Origin: Sphingomonas hylomeconis
GTDB lineage: Bacteria > Pseudomonadota > Alphaproteobacteria > Sphingomonadales > Sphingomonadaceae
Direction of reading: 5' to 3'
NCBI RefSeq assembly: GCF_025370105.1
Contig: NZ_JANQBK010000005.1
Location: 124,001-188,000 of the forward strand
Length of the DNA: 64,000 nucleotides
Numbering within the stretch: position 1 is the stretch's first letter; every line of letters begins with the position of its first letter. Under the pieces are notes generated by a model. It searched no databases, was not told the origin of the DNA, and saw only the letters and a program-made list of their open reading frames with translations. Below, piece by piece: positions 26,289-34,160 of this stretch. The translations under genes were made by a program, and so were the position numbers.

Positions 26289-27173
26289 TCACCAGGTGTA
26301 ACCGAGCCCTGCCAGCATCCCGCCATGGTCCAATTCGATCCGTTCCCGCTGGGCCCGTGTCAGTTCGTCATGCCACCCTCCCGCCACGCCGCGACGGAAA
26401 AAGCTCGCGGCGCCGTGCGGTCGCGGCGCTTCCCGGAAGCCGCCGCTACGGTCCTCCTGCCCGCGCAATTCGTCGAACGCAGCAAAGTCCACCGCGCGTG
26501 CGATCTCGGACGCCGTCACCGTCACGCCGGCGAACTCCAACGCCCCACGAAGAGTAGCTGCCGTGTCTTCCTGCAAATCCTCGTACCGGACCCTGTGCAC
26601 TGGCAGGTCGCCTTGCGTCAGCCAGCCGGCGTGATAGCGGGACCATCCGCCTAATTGCTGACGCAGCTGGTTCGGCTGACGGTCGGTCCGGTTGCAGAAG
26701 CCGGAATCCGGCGACGCCATAAAGTCGATCGCGTCGTCGATCGACCAGCCGCCATGATTGGCCAGCGACGATGCGACATCGCGTGGATCGCGCACGATCA
26801 GAATCGCGCCGCTGGCGGCGGATGGACCGCCGAGCAGCGGCTCACCCAGGCTCGTCTGGGTATAGGCGTCGTGCACCTTGCTGAACTGGACGTTGTCGAT
26901 CGCCGTGTCCTGTCGATCGTCCGGTCCCTCTTCGCGGCGCATCGACGCGGTCGCACGGTAGTAATCGGGGCGCGACCGATCGCATTCCGCATGCGTCAAC
27001 AGCCCCGAGGGGAACATCATGACGGTATCGAAACGTGCGCGGGCGCTGGCCATACCGCCGGAGTGGGGTAGATCGTTTATATCGACGGGTGAATCACGAC
27101 GCAGATTGGCGATCAGCAGGCGAAACCACGTGTTGCCGGACTTGGGATAGGAAGCGAGCCAGATTTTGTTCAT
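26289..27173 (-). CDS. Sulfotransferase domain protein
   Basis: A 294-residue sulfotransferase. The 5'-phosphosulfate loop is at the very N-terminus (MNKIWLASYPKSGNTWFRLL). The 3'-phosphate motif is ILIVRDPRDVASSLANHGG (about residues 135-153). VRYEDLQEDTAATL and a C-terminal FFRRGVAGGWHDELT (RKGxxGDWK-like) complete the PAPS site. It is of the small bacterial type, unlike the 398-residue enzyme at 19949. Its start overlaps the HPr-kinase-like stop by 4 bp. A tyrosyl or sugar hydroxyl of a secreted product is a plausible acceptor. Confidence 0.85.
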   Translation of the reverse strand: MNKIWLASYPKSGNTWFRLLIANLRRDSPVDINDLPHSGGMASARARFDTVMMFPSGLLTHAECDRSRPDYYRATASMRREEGPDDRQDTAIDNVQFSKVHDAYTQTSLGEPLLGGPSAASGAILIVRDPRDVASSLANHGGWSIDDAIDFMASPDSGFCNRTDRQPNQLRQQLGGWSRYHAGWLTQGDLPVHRVRYEDLQEDTAATLRGALEFAGVTVTASEIARAVDFAAFDELRGQEDRSGGFREAPRPHGAASFFRRGVAGGWHDELTRAQRERIELDHGGMLAGLGYTW

Positions 27174-28120
27174 GCGGCGCGGGTCAGCAATCCAATGTCG
27201 CGCCAATGTGCTTCCAGCCAATCGATTGTCACGGGAAGGTCGTGAAAAGCCATCGGTCGCGTCAGAGTATAGATCCCTGCATGCTGGCAGATCGACGCGC
27301 TAGCATCGAAATACAGCTTTTGCTGCGCCATGCGCCGCACGATCGCCGGGCGGTAGGCATTGCCGCGCACCATCAGCGTCCCATCGACAATACTCGGCCG
27401 GGCGATCCCGGGGGCAAGCGTGGCGCGCTGCTCACGCAGCATATAGACGGCACCCAATTGCAGCGGACACGCAGTAGCCGCGCGCGGCTCGACATAGAAT
27501 TTCTCGAGCATCGATCGAACCGGTGCCCTGCGTCGCTCCTCCAGGGCCAGTCGATCGATCGCGTTGCGCCACAGTTTGAGTTGTCTGCCATCGGGGGCAA
27601 CGTGCGATACGCCCTTTGCATCGATCGATATCGCGCAGAAATCGTCCGAAACGAGATCGTATCCTGCCGTCACCAGCGCCCCTGCCAGCGTCGATTTTCC
27701 CGCGCCCGAGGCGCCGCAAAACAGCACTGCGCGGTTGCCCACGCGCACCGCACTGGCGTGCAGCAGGATGCGCTCGCGCTGGTGCAAAAGGATGCCGAAA
27801 CCGGTGCCGCTCAAAAATGCCACGGCGTCTTCGATCGCTGTATCGCCGATCAGCGCGTAGCGGATGTCCGCACCGTTCGAGACCAGCATACGAATAATCC
27901 CGGGCACTACTATCAGGAAAGCCGTCTTCGTCATCTGCCAATTCGGTCCGCCCGTTGCGCCATCAAGCCTGTCCGGAAGCGCACCTGACGCGATCGTGAC
28001 ATCGGCGGTTTGCCAGACATCCGTGAGCGCCACGGCGCCGGGGATTTCCAGGTCGGCGGCAACCGTCAGCCCGGATATCGAATAGCGGGACGTGTCCGGG
28101 ACCGCGTTGATCTTGGTCAT
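27170..28120 (-). CDS. HPr-kinase-like P-loop protein
   Basis: A 316-residue protein. The N-terminal 120 residues (SRYSISGLTVAADLEIPG and following) resemble the beta-rich domain seen in RiPP-associated HPr-kinase-like proteins. The C-terminal kinase-like core begins RILLHASAVRVGN and carries the P-loop LFCGASGAGKSTLAGAL, then DDFCAISID. Homologous tailoring kinases in some lasso-peptide clusters (PadeK, ThcoK, SyanK) phosphorylate a C-terminal Ser. I chose the ATG at 28120; one at 28144 would add eight residues. It is translationally coupled to the sulfotransferase, and the candidate peptide downstream ends in Ser. Confidence 0.72.
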   Translation of the reverse strand: MTKINAVPDTSRYSISGLTVAADLEIPGAVALTDVWQTADVTIASGALPDRLDGATGGPNWQMTKTAFLIVVPGIIRMLVSNGADIRYALIGDTAIEDAVAFLSGTGFGILLHQRERILLHASAVRVGNRAVLFCGASGAGKSTLAGALVTAGYDLVSDDFCAISIDAKGVSHVAPDGRQLKLWRNAIDRLALEERRRAPVRSMLEKFYVEPRAATACPLQLGAVYMLREQRATLAPGIARPSIVDGTLMVRGNAYRPAIVRRMAQQKLYFDASASICQHAGIYTLTRPMAFHDLPVTIDWLEAHWRDIGLLTRAA

Positions 28121-28227
28121 TACGGGGTCGACTGGCAAATCCATGACGTGTCGAAGCACAACGGGCTTGCCCCCTGCAACCCAAAAGACGGTGCCGTGCG
28201 TCCAAGGCCGGTTCCCCGCCACGCATC

Positions 28228-28744
28228 TTGGCGCGCTCAATGCGCCGCGATTGCCTGCCGTTCGGTGTGGTCGCCATCGACCGCGTCCTGCCCGGCGGTG
28301 GCATCGTCGCCGGCGCGCTGCATGAGGTACTCGGCAGCCACTATCTCGCCGACGACGCCAGCGCGACCATATCCCTGGCCGGCCTGCTGGCGGGTTTCGA
28401 GGGGCCGATCTTCTCGTGCTGGCGCTGGCGCAGCCTGTTCGCGCCTGCGCTCCATGTCGCCGGGCCCCACCCCGACCGCATCGCTTATGTCGAAAGGGGC
28501 CAGCGCCACACCGCTGCTGCCGATGGAGGTGTGCCTGCGCGTGCCCGGCCTGAGCGGCGCCGCCGGTGAGGTCGGCGAATATTCCCCGACTGCCTCGAAG
28601 GGGCTGCAACTGGTCGCCGAGGAGTCCGGCGCCCCCGCCCTGCTTTTCCGGCCCGGCGCCGAGCAGGACGCGATCGCCGAGGGTAGCGTATCCCGGCATC
28701 GCACACAGCGGCGGTCAAGTTTGCAGGCCGATCTTCGGCCATGA
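28228..28744 (+). pseudogene. imuA-like pseudogene (frameshifted fragment)
   Basis: Two plus-strand frames together resemble ImuA, the RecA-like partner of ImuB/DnaE2 in mutagenic repair. The first has LPFGVVAIDRVLPGGGIVAGALHEVLG, a RWRSLFAPALHVAG segment and HPDRIAYVE. After a frame change near 28500 the second continues EVCLRVPGLSGAAGEVGEYS and ASKGLQLVAEESG. The N-terminal part of normal ImuA and the C-terminus are missing, and imuB and dnaE2 are absent. It is therefore a remnant. Confidence 0.55.
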
Positions 28745-29005
28745 TCTGGACCCGCACATACGGATGCAGCGCGCGGCAACGGTCGATTAGCGGGGAGGAA
28801 TGTCGATCATCACCGCGCCTGTAACGTTCAGTTTCAGCAGCCCCACCCCAAACGACATATGTGATGAACGGGCCTGAATTGGCGACCCTGGGTACGAACA
28901 TGTGGCGTAAAACGATGACCCCTCTTGTCGTACGCCGTCGCCATTTGTTACTATCCTTGAGCACGAATGCAGCTAAGTGATTGTTATTACACGCAGATTA
29001 AGCGG
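28745..29005. other. Non-coding stretch before the tRNA fragment
   Basis: About 260 bases carry no ORF with recognisable motifs. Toward 28930-28995 the sequence becomes AT-rich (for example GTGATTGTTATTACACGC) compared with its surroundings. This fits a boundary between an imported segment and the chromosome. Confidence 0.45.
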
Positions 29006-29050
29006 CTCTTAATCAGCGGGTCCTTGGTTCGAGCCCAAGTGCGTCCACCA
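29006..29050 (+). tRNA. 3' fragment of tRNA-Lys(CTT), probable attachment site
   Basis: The stretch contains an anticodon loop CTCTTAA (anticodon CTT), the 3' strand of the anticodon stem, a variable loop, a perfect T-arm (CTTGG-TTCGAGC-CCAAG) and the acceptor 3' strand ending in genomic CCA at 29050. The 5' half is absent: the sequence upstream does not form a D-arm or a matching acceptor strand. Such 3' fragments are produced when integrative elements insert at a tRNA 3' end. The element would lie to the left of the fragment, and the intact tRNA-Lys would be beyond its far end. Confidence 0.7.
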
Positions 29051-29234
29051 TCATTTCAATGACATCTCGATGAAGCGTGGCGGCGACAGGCGGCGGGGTC
29101 GCACGCTACTGCGGCCAGCGGGGAATACTCCACTGCGGTGCTGCCGGTAGCCGTACAATATCCGCGTCGGCAGTCCGCAAATACTCGTCGGACTTCCCAC
29201 AGCTATGCGCCCCGGAGATGAACTTCGCGCAATT
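29051..29234. other. Intergenic stretch between the tRNA fragment and the TetR gene
   Basis: No gene or clear regulatory element is seen here. It is the 3' flank of the leftward TetR-type regulator. Confidence 0.5.
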
Positions 29235-29897
29235 TCAGCCCTTTGCTTCGTCAGGAAAGTGGATGCCCATGGCGGCAATCATCGATGCCTCTAGTAGCAT
29301 CGCGAACTCGGGATCGGGCAGATGGAACGGTCCTGGTCGGTTGAGGATGGTGTTGTTGAGCATCGCGTACATGATCTGGAATGCGAACCGGACCTTGTCT
29401 TCATCGATCGACACACCGTCGATCGATGGTTCTGATCGAAGCCGGGAAATATAGCAGTTGGCAAGACCGCTGGCATTTTGTCGGAATGGCGTCCACGCGG
29501 CGCCATCGTCCAGACTGACTTTGAAGGCGGAGCGGTAGAACGTCTCGTACGCTTGAAATCTTGCGACCTGCGCGGCGACCAGATCGCGTATAATCTGATC
29601 GAACGGCGAACCGTTGACGATGGCCTCGAACAACGGCCGGGATTCGGCTGCAGCGGACACCATCACCGCCTTGAGCAACGTCAGCTTATCGGGAAATCGG
29701 GCATAGAAGGCTCCCGTCGAGCACTTGGCGGCGGCGCACAGATCGGCGATAGCGACGTCCTGGAACGGTCTCGCCCGCGCGAGCCGCATCCCTTCGGCAA
29801 TGAGACGATCCCGTAATGCACGACTGCGCGACTGTTGCGCAGGCAAGACGCCCGCACGTTCCAGTCCTTCGTTTTCGCTGTTTCCGCTCTCCGTCAT
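29235..29897 (-). CDS. TetR-family transcriptional regulator
   Basis: A 220-residue repressor with the N-terminal helix-turn-helix (RLIAEGMRLARARPFQDVAIADLCAAAKCSTGAFYARFPDK split across residues about 24-65), containing the typical STGAFYARF recognition helix. The C-terminal ligand domain is helical. I chose the ATG at 29897, giving MTESGNSENE before the domain; open frame continues to 29960. It is divergent from the MBL-hydrolase operon, and a 19-bp dyad sits between them. Confidence 0.8.
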   Translation of the reverse strand: MTESGNSENEGLERAGVLPAQQSRSRALRDRLIAEGMRLARARPFQDVAIADLCAAAKCSTGAFYARFPDKLTLLKAVMVSAAAESRPLFEAIVNGSPFDQIIRDLVAAQVARFQAYETFYRSAFKVSLDDGAAWTPFRQNASGLANCYISRLRSEPSIDGVSIDEDKVRFAFQIMYAMLNNTILNRPGPFHLPDPEFAMLLEASMIAAMGIHFPDEAKG

Positions 29898-29944
29898 GGT
29901 TATGCATTTCCCAACTTTCATCCGATGTCCACCCATGCGAAAAC

Positions 29945-29963
29945 AGAATACGGTTCGCATTCT
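29945..29963. promoter_or_regulatory. Dyad operator between TetR gene and MBL-hydrolase operon
   Basis: GAATACGGTTCGCATTC, flanked by A and T, forms a dyad AGAAT-n-CG-nnn-CG-n-ATTCT. It lies about 50 bp from the TetR start and 75 bp from the metallo-hydrolase start. The size and position fit a TetR-dimer site controlling both directions. Confidence 0.5.
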
Positions 29964-30036
29964 AGTTGCGATTGCGGACGACAGCCGTTAGTCAGCAGGC
30001 CGCAACTCCGAGGGAGTGCGTTGCAGGAGACGGACG

Positions 30037-31041
30037 ATGAACGGGCGAAATCAACCTTGGCAGATGAACCGTCGCAGCCTGATCGGGATGGGCATGGCCG
30101 TGTCGGCGTCGGGACTTCTCGCTGCCCACGGTGCGCAGGCGATGCAGGCGGCGCCCGTCAATCCAGCCGTGAAGCCTGACAGCAAGGGCGCGAAGCTCGT
30201 CCTGCTGGGCACGAAGGGCGGCCCCCGCGTCGGCGGCACGCGATCCAATCCTGCCAATGCCCTGATCGTCGACGGCCAGGCCTATGTGATCGATACCGGG
30301 ATGGGCGTGACCGCGCAGATCGTGAAGGCGGGGATCGATCTCGGCAGCATCCGCGCGATCTTCATTTCGCACATGCATTCCGATCACGAGCTCGAATTTG
30401 GCAACCTCGTCTACAACATGTGGGCCGCCGGCGCGCTGCGCCAACCGGTCCAAGCCTATGGCCCGGTCGGGCTGGAAGCGATGGCAGCGGACTATTGGCG
30501 GCTCAACCGGCTCGATGTCGCCACGCGCATGGCGGACGAAGGCAAAGCGGATCCGGCAAAATTTCTCCTGGCCAAGGATTTCACGCGCACCGCTGGGCCG
30601 GTCATGCAGGACGCGCGGGTCCGCGTATCGGCGTTCACCACGCCGCATCCCCCGCTCAAGAATCTCGCCTATCGATTCGATACGCCCTACGGCAGCGTGG
30701 TCTATTCGGGTGATACTGCCTACAATCCCGCGCTTGCGGATTTCGCGCGCGGCGCCGACGTACTGGTGCACGAGGTGCTGTACGTTCCCGGCGTCGATGC
30801 GCTGGTCAAGCGCGCCAATGGCTCGCCGGCGTTCCGCAACCATATCATCGAAAGCCATACCACGGCGGAACAGGTCGGACAGATCGCCACGCGCGCGAAG
30901 GTCAAGAAACTGGTGCTGAGCCATTTCGTCCCTGGCGACATGGACTGGATCACGGACGCGATGTGGCGCGATGAGGTCGCCAAGCACTACAAGGGCGAGA
31001 TCGTAGTCGGCCGCGACCTGCTCGAAATTCCGCTGGGTTGA
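30037..31041 (+). CDS. MBL-fold metallo-hydrolase with Tat signal
   Basis: A 334-residue protein that starts with a twin-arginine signal (NRRSLIGMGMAVSASGLLA). The start at 30037 follows CAGGAGA. The metallo-beta-lactamase core has HMHSDHE (HxHxDH, about residue 110), a GDTAYNP segment with a metal-bridging Asp, and a late LSHFVPGD His. It resembles the arylsulfatase/RNase Z-like branch, so it may hydrolyse an ester of an aromatic or lipid compound in the periplasm. It starts an operon with the porin, 2 bp apart, and is divergent from TetR. Confidence 0.75.
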   Translation: MNGRNQPWQMNRRSLIGMGMAVSASGLLAAHGAQAMQAAPVNPAVKPDSKGAKLVLLGTKGGPRVGGTRSNPANALIVDGQAYVIDTGMGVTAQIVKAGIDLGSIRAIFISHMHSDHELEFGNLVYNMWAAGALRQPVQAYGPVGLEAMAADYWRLNRLDVATRMADEGKADPAKFLLAKDFTRTAGPVMQDARVRVSAFTTPHPPLKNLAYRFDTPYGSVVYSGDTAYNPALADFARGADVLVHEVLYVPGVDALVKRANGSPAFRNHIIESHTTAEQVGQIATRAKVKKLVLSHFVPGDMDWITDAMWRDEVAKHYKGEIVVGRDLLEIPLG

Positions 31042-31043
31042 TC

Positions 31044-32597
31044 ATGCACCATCTTTACCCGCGGCGTGCGCGCTACGTCATCGGCGGCGCGCTGTGGCTC
31101 GCTGCGTCCGGAACGGCGTCCGCCCAGGATGCACCGGCCACGGTGACGACGCAGAACGCGCCGCTGCCGATCGACGCGCTGCCCGCCGAGACCAAGGCAG
31201 TGCCGAGCGGCACCACGCCGGCGTCGCCTTATCCGTCAGAGGCGGCGGGGCGCGGGCCCAAGATCGGCCCGCTCTTCTATTTGATCCGCCACGCCGAAGA
31301 CTGGCGCTTCCTGGCCTCGCCCAAGGCGAAACGCGATCGCTTCTCGGCGCTCAAATACATCCCGCTGAGCGAGGATGGTGACACGTTCCTGACGCTGAGC
31401 GGCGACCAGCGAAGCCGCTTCAACTTTTCGTCACGGCCCGGTCTCAACGATGCGACCGACCGGCATGAATTCATGTTGCGTACCGCGGTGGGGGCTGACC
31501 TGCACATCGGGCCGGCGTTGCGACTCTATGGCCAGATCCAGTCGGCGCAGATCTTCGGGCGCAACGAAAGTCCGCACATTGCGATCCAGCAGAACGATCT
31601 GATCGTCCAGGAACTGTTCGCCGAGGTGCAGGTGCCCGTGGCTGACGGCAAGGCCCGTATCATGCTGGGCCGCCAGGAATTCTTCGATGGCCCGCGCTTC
31701 ATCATCAGCCCACGCGAAAACCCCAATATCCGCGTCTCGATGAACGGCGCGCGGGTGTCGATGGACTGGGATCGCTTCCGCTTCACCGCAGTCCATTTCA
31801 CCCCGACGGAACAGGGCATCGGCACGTTCGACGATGGTACGGCCAATGGCGAGCGCCTGACCGGGATCAATGCCAGCGCCGTGGTGACGGACCAACCGAT
31901 CGGTGGACTGAAATCCACCGTCTTCTTCGATCCGTTCTTCTTCCACTTCGAGGGTAGCGCCCGCACGCTCGCGCGCCTTTCCGGCAGCGAGCGGCGCGAG
32001 ACCTATGGCGCGCGGCTGTGGGGGCATGTTGGCCGGGTCGATTTCGACTGGACGGGCATGAAGCAGGATGGCCGTTTCGGCACGCGCCGCGTGAACGCCT
32101 GGGCCGCGTCCAGCAATCAGAGCATCGCGCTCTCGTCCGGGCCGCGCGCGGCGCGGATCGGGTTCCACGCCGATTATGCATCGGGCGGCGGCAATTACGA
32201 CACCAGCGGCACGGTCAACTCCTTCAACTTTCTCTACAATGCGACGATCATGTTCAGCGACGACAATTATGTCGGCGCGATCAATTTGATGGGAATCGCG
32301 CCGACCGCGTCGGTGCAGGCGACCAAGAAACTGCGCCTGGGCGCGGAGGCCGGCTTCTACTGGCGTCCCAACGAGCGCGATGCGGTCTATCGAGGCAATT
32401 CACAGCCCTATGTCGGCACGCAATCGGTCGACGGCAAGCAGGTCGCGACCATCTATCGCGGCAATGCGGCGTGGGCGATCGACCCGCATGTGACGATCGT
32501 CGGGCAGGTCAATTACGTCGAAGCCGGTCACGTCCTCCGCTCGGCGGGGTATCGGGACAATCTGTTTTTCTCTACGATCATGAACTTCAAATCCTAA
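31044..32597 (+). CDS. AlgE-type (alginate-export family) outer-membrane porin
   Basis: A 517-residue outer-membrane protein with a signal peptide (MHHLYPRRARYVIGGALWLA, cleavage after ASAQ) and an alginate-export-family barrel: EDWRFLASPKAKRDRFSALKYIPL, LGRQEFFDGPRF and DFDWTGMKQ are typical. It ends in FFSTIMNFKS. In sphingomonads these porins import diverse small organic compounds and are not limited to alginate. The ATG at 31044 is chosen over TTG at 31038. It probably supplies substrate to the MBL hydrolase encoded just upstream. Confidence 0.78.
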   Translation: MHHLYPRRARYVIGGALWLAASGTASAQDAPATVTTQNAPLPIDALPAETKAVPSGTTPASPYPSEAAGRGPKIGPLFYLIRHAEDWRFLASPKAKRDRFSALKYIPLSEDGDTFLTLSGDQRSRFNFSSRPGLNDATDRHEFMLRTAVGADLHIGPALRLYGQIQSAQIFGRNESPHIAIQQNDLIVQELFAEVQVPVADGKARIMLGRQEFFDGPRFIISPRENPNIRVSMNGARVSMDWDRFRFTAVHFTPTEQGIGTFDDGTANGERLTGINASAVVTDQPIGGLKSTVFFDPFFFHFEGSARTLARLSGSERRETYGARLWGHVGRVDFDWTGMKQDGRFGTRRVNAWAASSNQSIALSSGPRAARIGFHADYASGGGNYDTSGTVNSFNFLYNATIMFSDDNYVGAINLMGIAPTASVQATKKLRLGAEAGFYWRPNERDAVYRGNSQPYVGTQSVDGKQVATIYRGNAAWAIDPHVTIVGQVNYVEAGHVLRSAGYRDNLFFSTIMNFKS

Positions 32598-32681
32598 ACC
32601 GGGCGCGTATCCACCGCCCTACGCGGCACGGCGCCGTTCCCGTCGGAGCGATCGACGGCGCCGGGCCCCCGGGAGGGCAGA

Positions 32682-33893
32682 TTGGCAACGCAACCCGGCC
32701 GAACCGAGGCCGTGGATATTGGGCCGGGGCGCATCGTGCTGCTGTGCGCTGCGTTGCTGTTCGTCAGTGGTTTCGCGCTCCAGTCGCTGAGCTTCGCGCT
32801 GCCCGCCCTGGAACGGGCATGGGCGCTGGATACGCGGATGTTGGGCGTGCTGCTGTCGGCGACGATGCTGGGCCAGATGGCCGGCTATCTCGTACTCGCG
32901 CCGCTGGCCGATGCGCTCGGACCGCGCTGGCCTGCGGCGGCCGGTTGCCTTGCGCTGGCGGCGACGCTGGCGCTGTCGGCATTGGCGACGTCGGTCGAAA
33001 TCATGCTCGTGACGCGCGCGCTGACCGGGCTGGCGATCGGCGCGGCGATACCCGCGGCGGTTGCCGCGGCCAGCACGGCGGGCAGCGCGCGGTGGCAGGC
33101 CGGGCGTGTGATCATCGTCTACACCGCGTTCCCGCTCGGCTTCGTCGCCGTCGCGATCGTCAATGGATCGATCGCTCCGCCTCTCCAGTGGCGGACGACC
33201 TTCGCGCTGGGTGCCGCCTGTGCGCTGCTGCTGGCGCCCTGGCTATGGCACACCCTGCCGCGGCGACGGGCCGCCGTGACGCACCCTGCGCCGTTTGCGG
33301 CGGTGACCGCGGTTCTCCGCGACGACCGCACCGTGACCATGCTGCTATGGGGCGTATTCAGCGTCGGTTTGGGCTTGTTCTATGTGTTGCAGGGGTGGAT
33401 GCCGGTGCTGATCCAGCGTGCCGGTCAGCCGTTCGAAACCGCTGCGATGGCCACGGCGATGTTCGGGATCGGCGCCAGCCTCGCCGCCGTGCCGGCGATC
33501 GTGGCGACGCGCTATATCGGCTTGTTGCCTGCGCTGATTGCCGTCGGCGTGCTGACGTTGCTGGGCATCGTCGCATTGGCGCTGTCGGTCGACGCCGGCA
33601 ATGCCGCATTGATCGTTGCCACCGCCCTGATCGCGGGCACCGGTGTGGGCGGGATACAGAAGGTCGCCGTGGCCACCGCCACTTCATTATATCCGGCCGC
33701 AGCGAGAGCGACAGGGCTTGCGCTGGCATTGGGCGTCGGCCGGATCAGCGCCGTCTGCAGCCCGGTGTTGATCGGTTTGGCGGCATCGGCGCTTCTGCCC
33801 GGCTCGACGATCCTGCTGCTGGCGGTACCGGTTGCGGCGATGGTCGCGGCGCTGGCGTGGTTTCGTCGACACCGCGATCCTTGCGGGGTCTGA
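32682..33893 (+). CDS. MFS transporter
   Basis: A 403-residue major facilitator with about 12 transmembrane helices. Members with LPALERAWALDTRMLGVLLS and APLADALGPRW in loop 2-3 transport small organic acids. The start is TTG at 32682 behind GGGAGGGCAGA, since no ATG lies near the hydrophobic start. It is 84 bp after the porin and probably in the same operon. The last 60 or so residues are Val/Ala-rich transmembrane sequence. Confidence 0.75.
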   Translation: MATQPGRTEAVDIGPGRIVLLCAALLFVSGFALQSLSFALPALERAWALDTRMLGVLLSATMLGQMAGYLVLAPLADALGPRWPAAAGCLALAATLALSALATSVEIMLVTRALTGLAIGAAIPAAVAAASTAGSARWQAGRVIIVYTAFPLGFVAVAIVNGSIAPPLQWRTTFALGAACALLLAPWLWHTLPRRRAAVTHPAPFAAVTAVLRDDRTVTMLLWGVFSVGLGLFYVLQGWMPVLIQRAGQPFETAAMATAMFGIGASLAAVPAIVATRYIGLLPALIAVGVLTLLGIVALALSVDAGNAALIVATALIAGTGVGGIQKVAVATATSLYPAAARATGLALALGVGRISAVCSPVLIGLAASALLPGSTILLLAVPVAAMVAALAWFRRHRDPCGV

Positions 33894-34116
33894 CCGCCGC
33901 CCCGGGCTATGCCGTTATCCGGGTGCCGTATCCGGAAGCCCTCTCCTGGGGCAAGGCATCTCGTATCAGACCTGCGCGGGTTTCTGGTGGATCCGTGTGG
34001 TCGCGTCTCCGGTGCAATCTTGCGCGCGCGACCCGCAAGCCGGCCGCTCATCCACCGGAGGTGATACCAGCTGGCCGCCTGATCCAAATTTTCTGAAGAA
34101 GCCCGCTAATTAGTTG

Positions 34117-34130
34117 CTTGTTATAACAAG
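34117..34130. promoter_or_regulatory. Perfect 14-bp palindrome upstream of the AAHS transporter
   Basis: CTTGTTATAACAAG is perfectly self-complementary and lies 30 bp before the transporter start at 34161. Palindromes of this type (TTGTTATAACAA) are common MarR-family operators. Half-sites GTTAT/ATAAC recur upstream of the vanillin dehydrogenase gene (46913-46927), suggesting a link to aromatic metabolism. Confidence 0.5.
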
Positions 34131-34160
34131 ATTGCCGATCGTGTGGACTGGGAGAATGCA

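Noticed and set aside
32018-34096. Plus-strand frame of 692 codons across the porin end and MFS gene
   Set aside because: It is out of frame with two well-supported membrane proteins and has low-complexity Arg/Ala/Gly composition.
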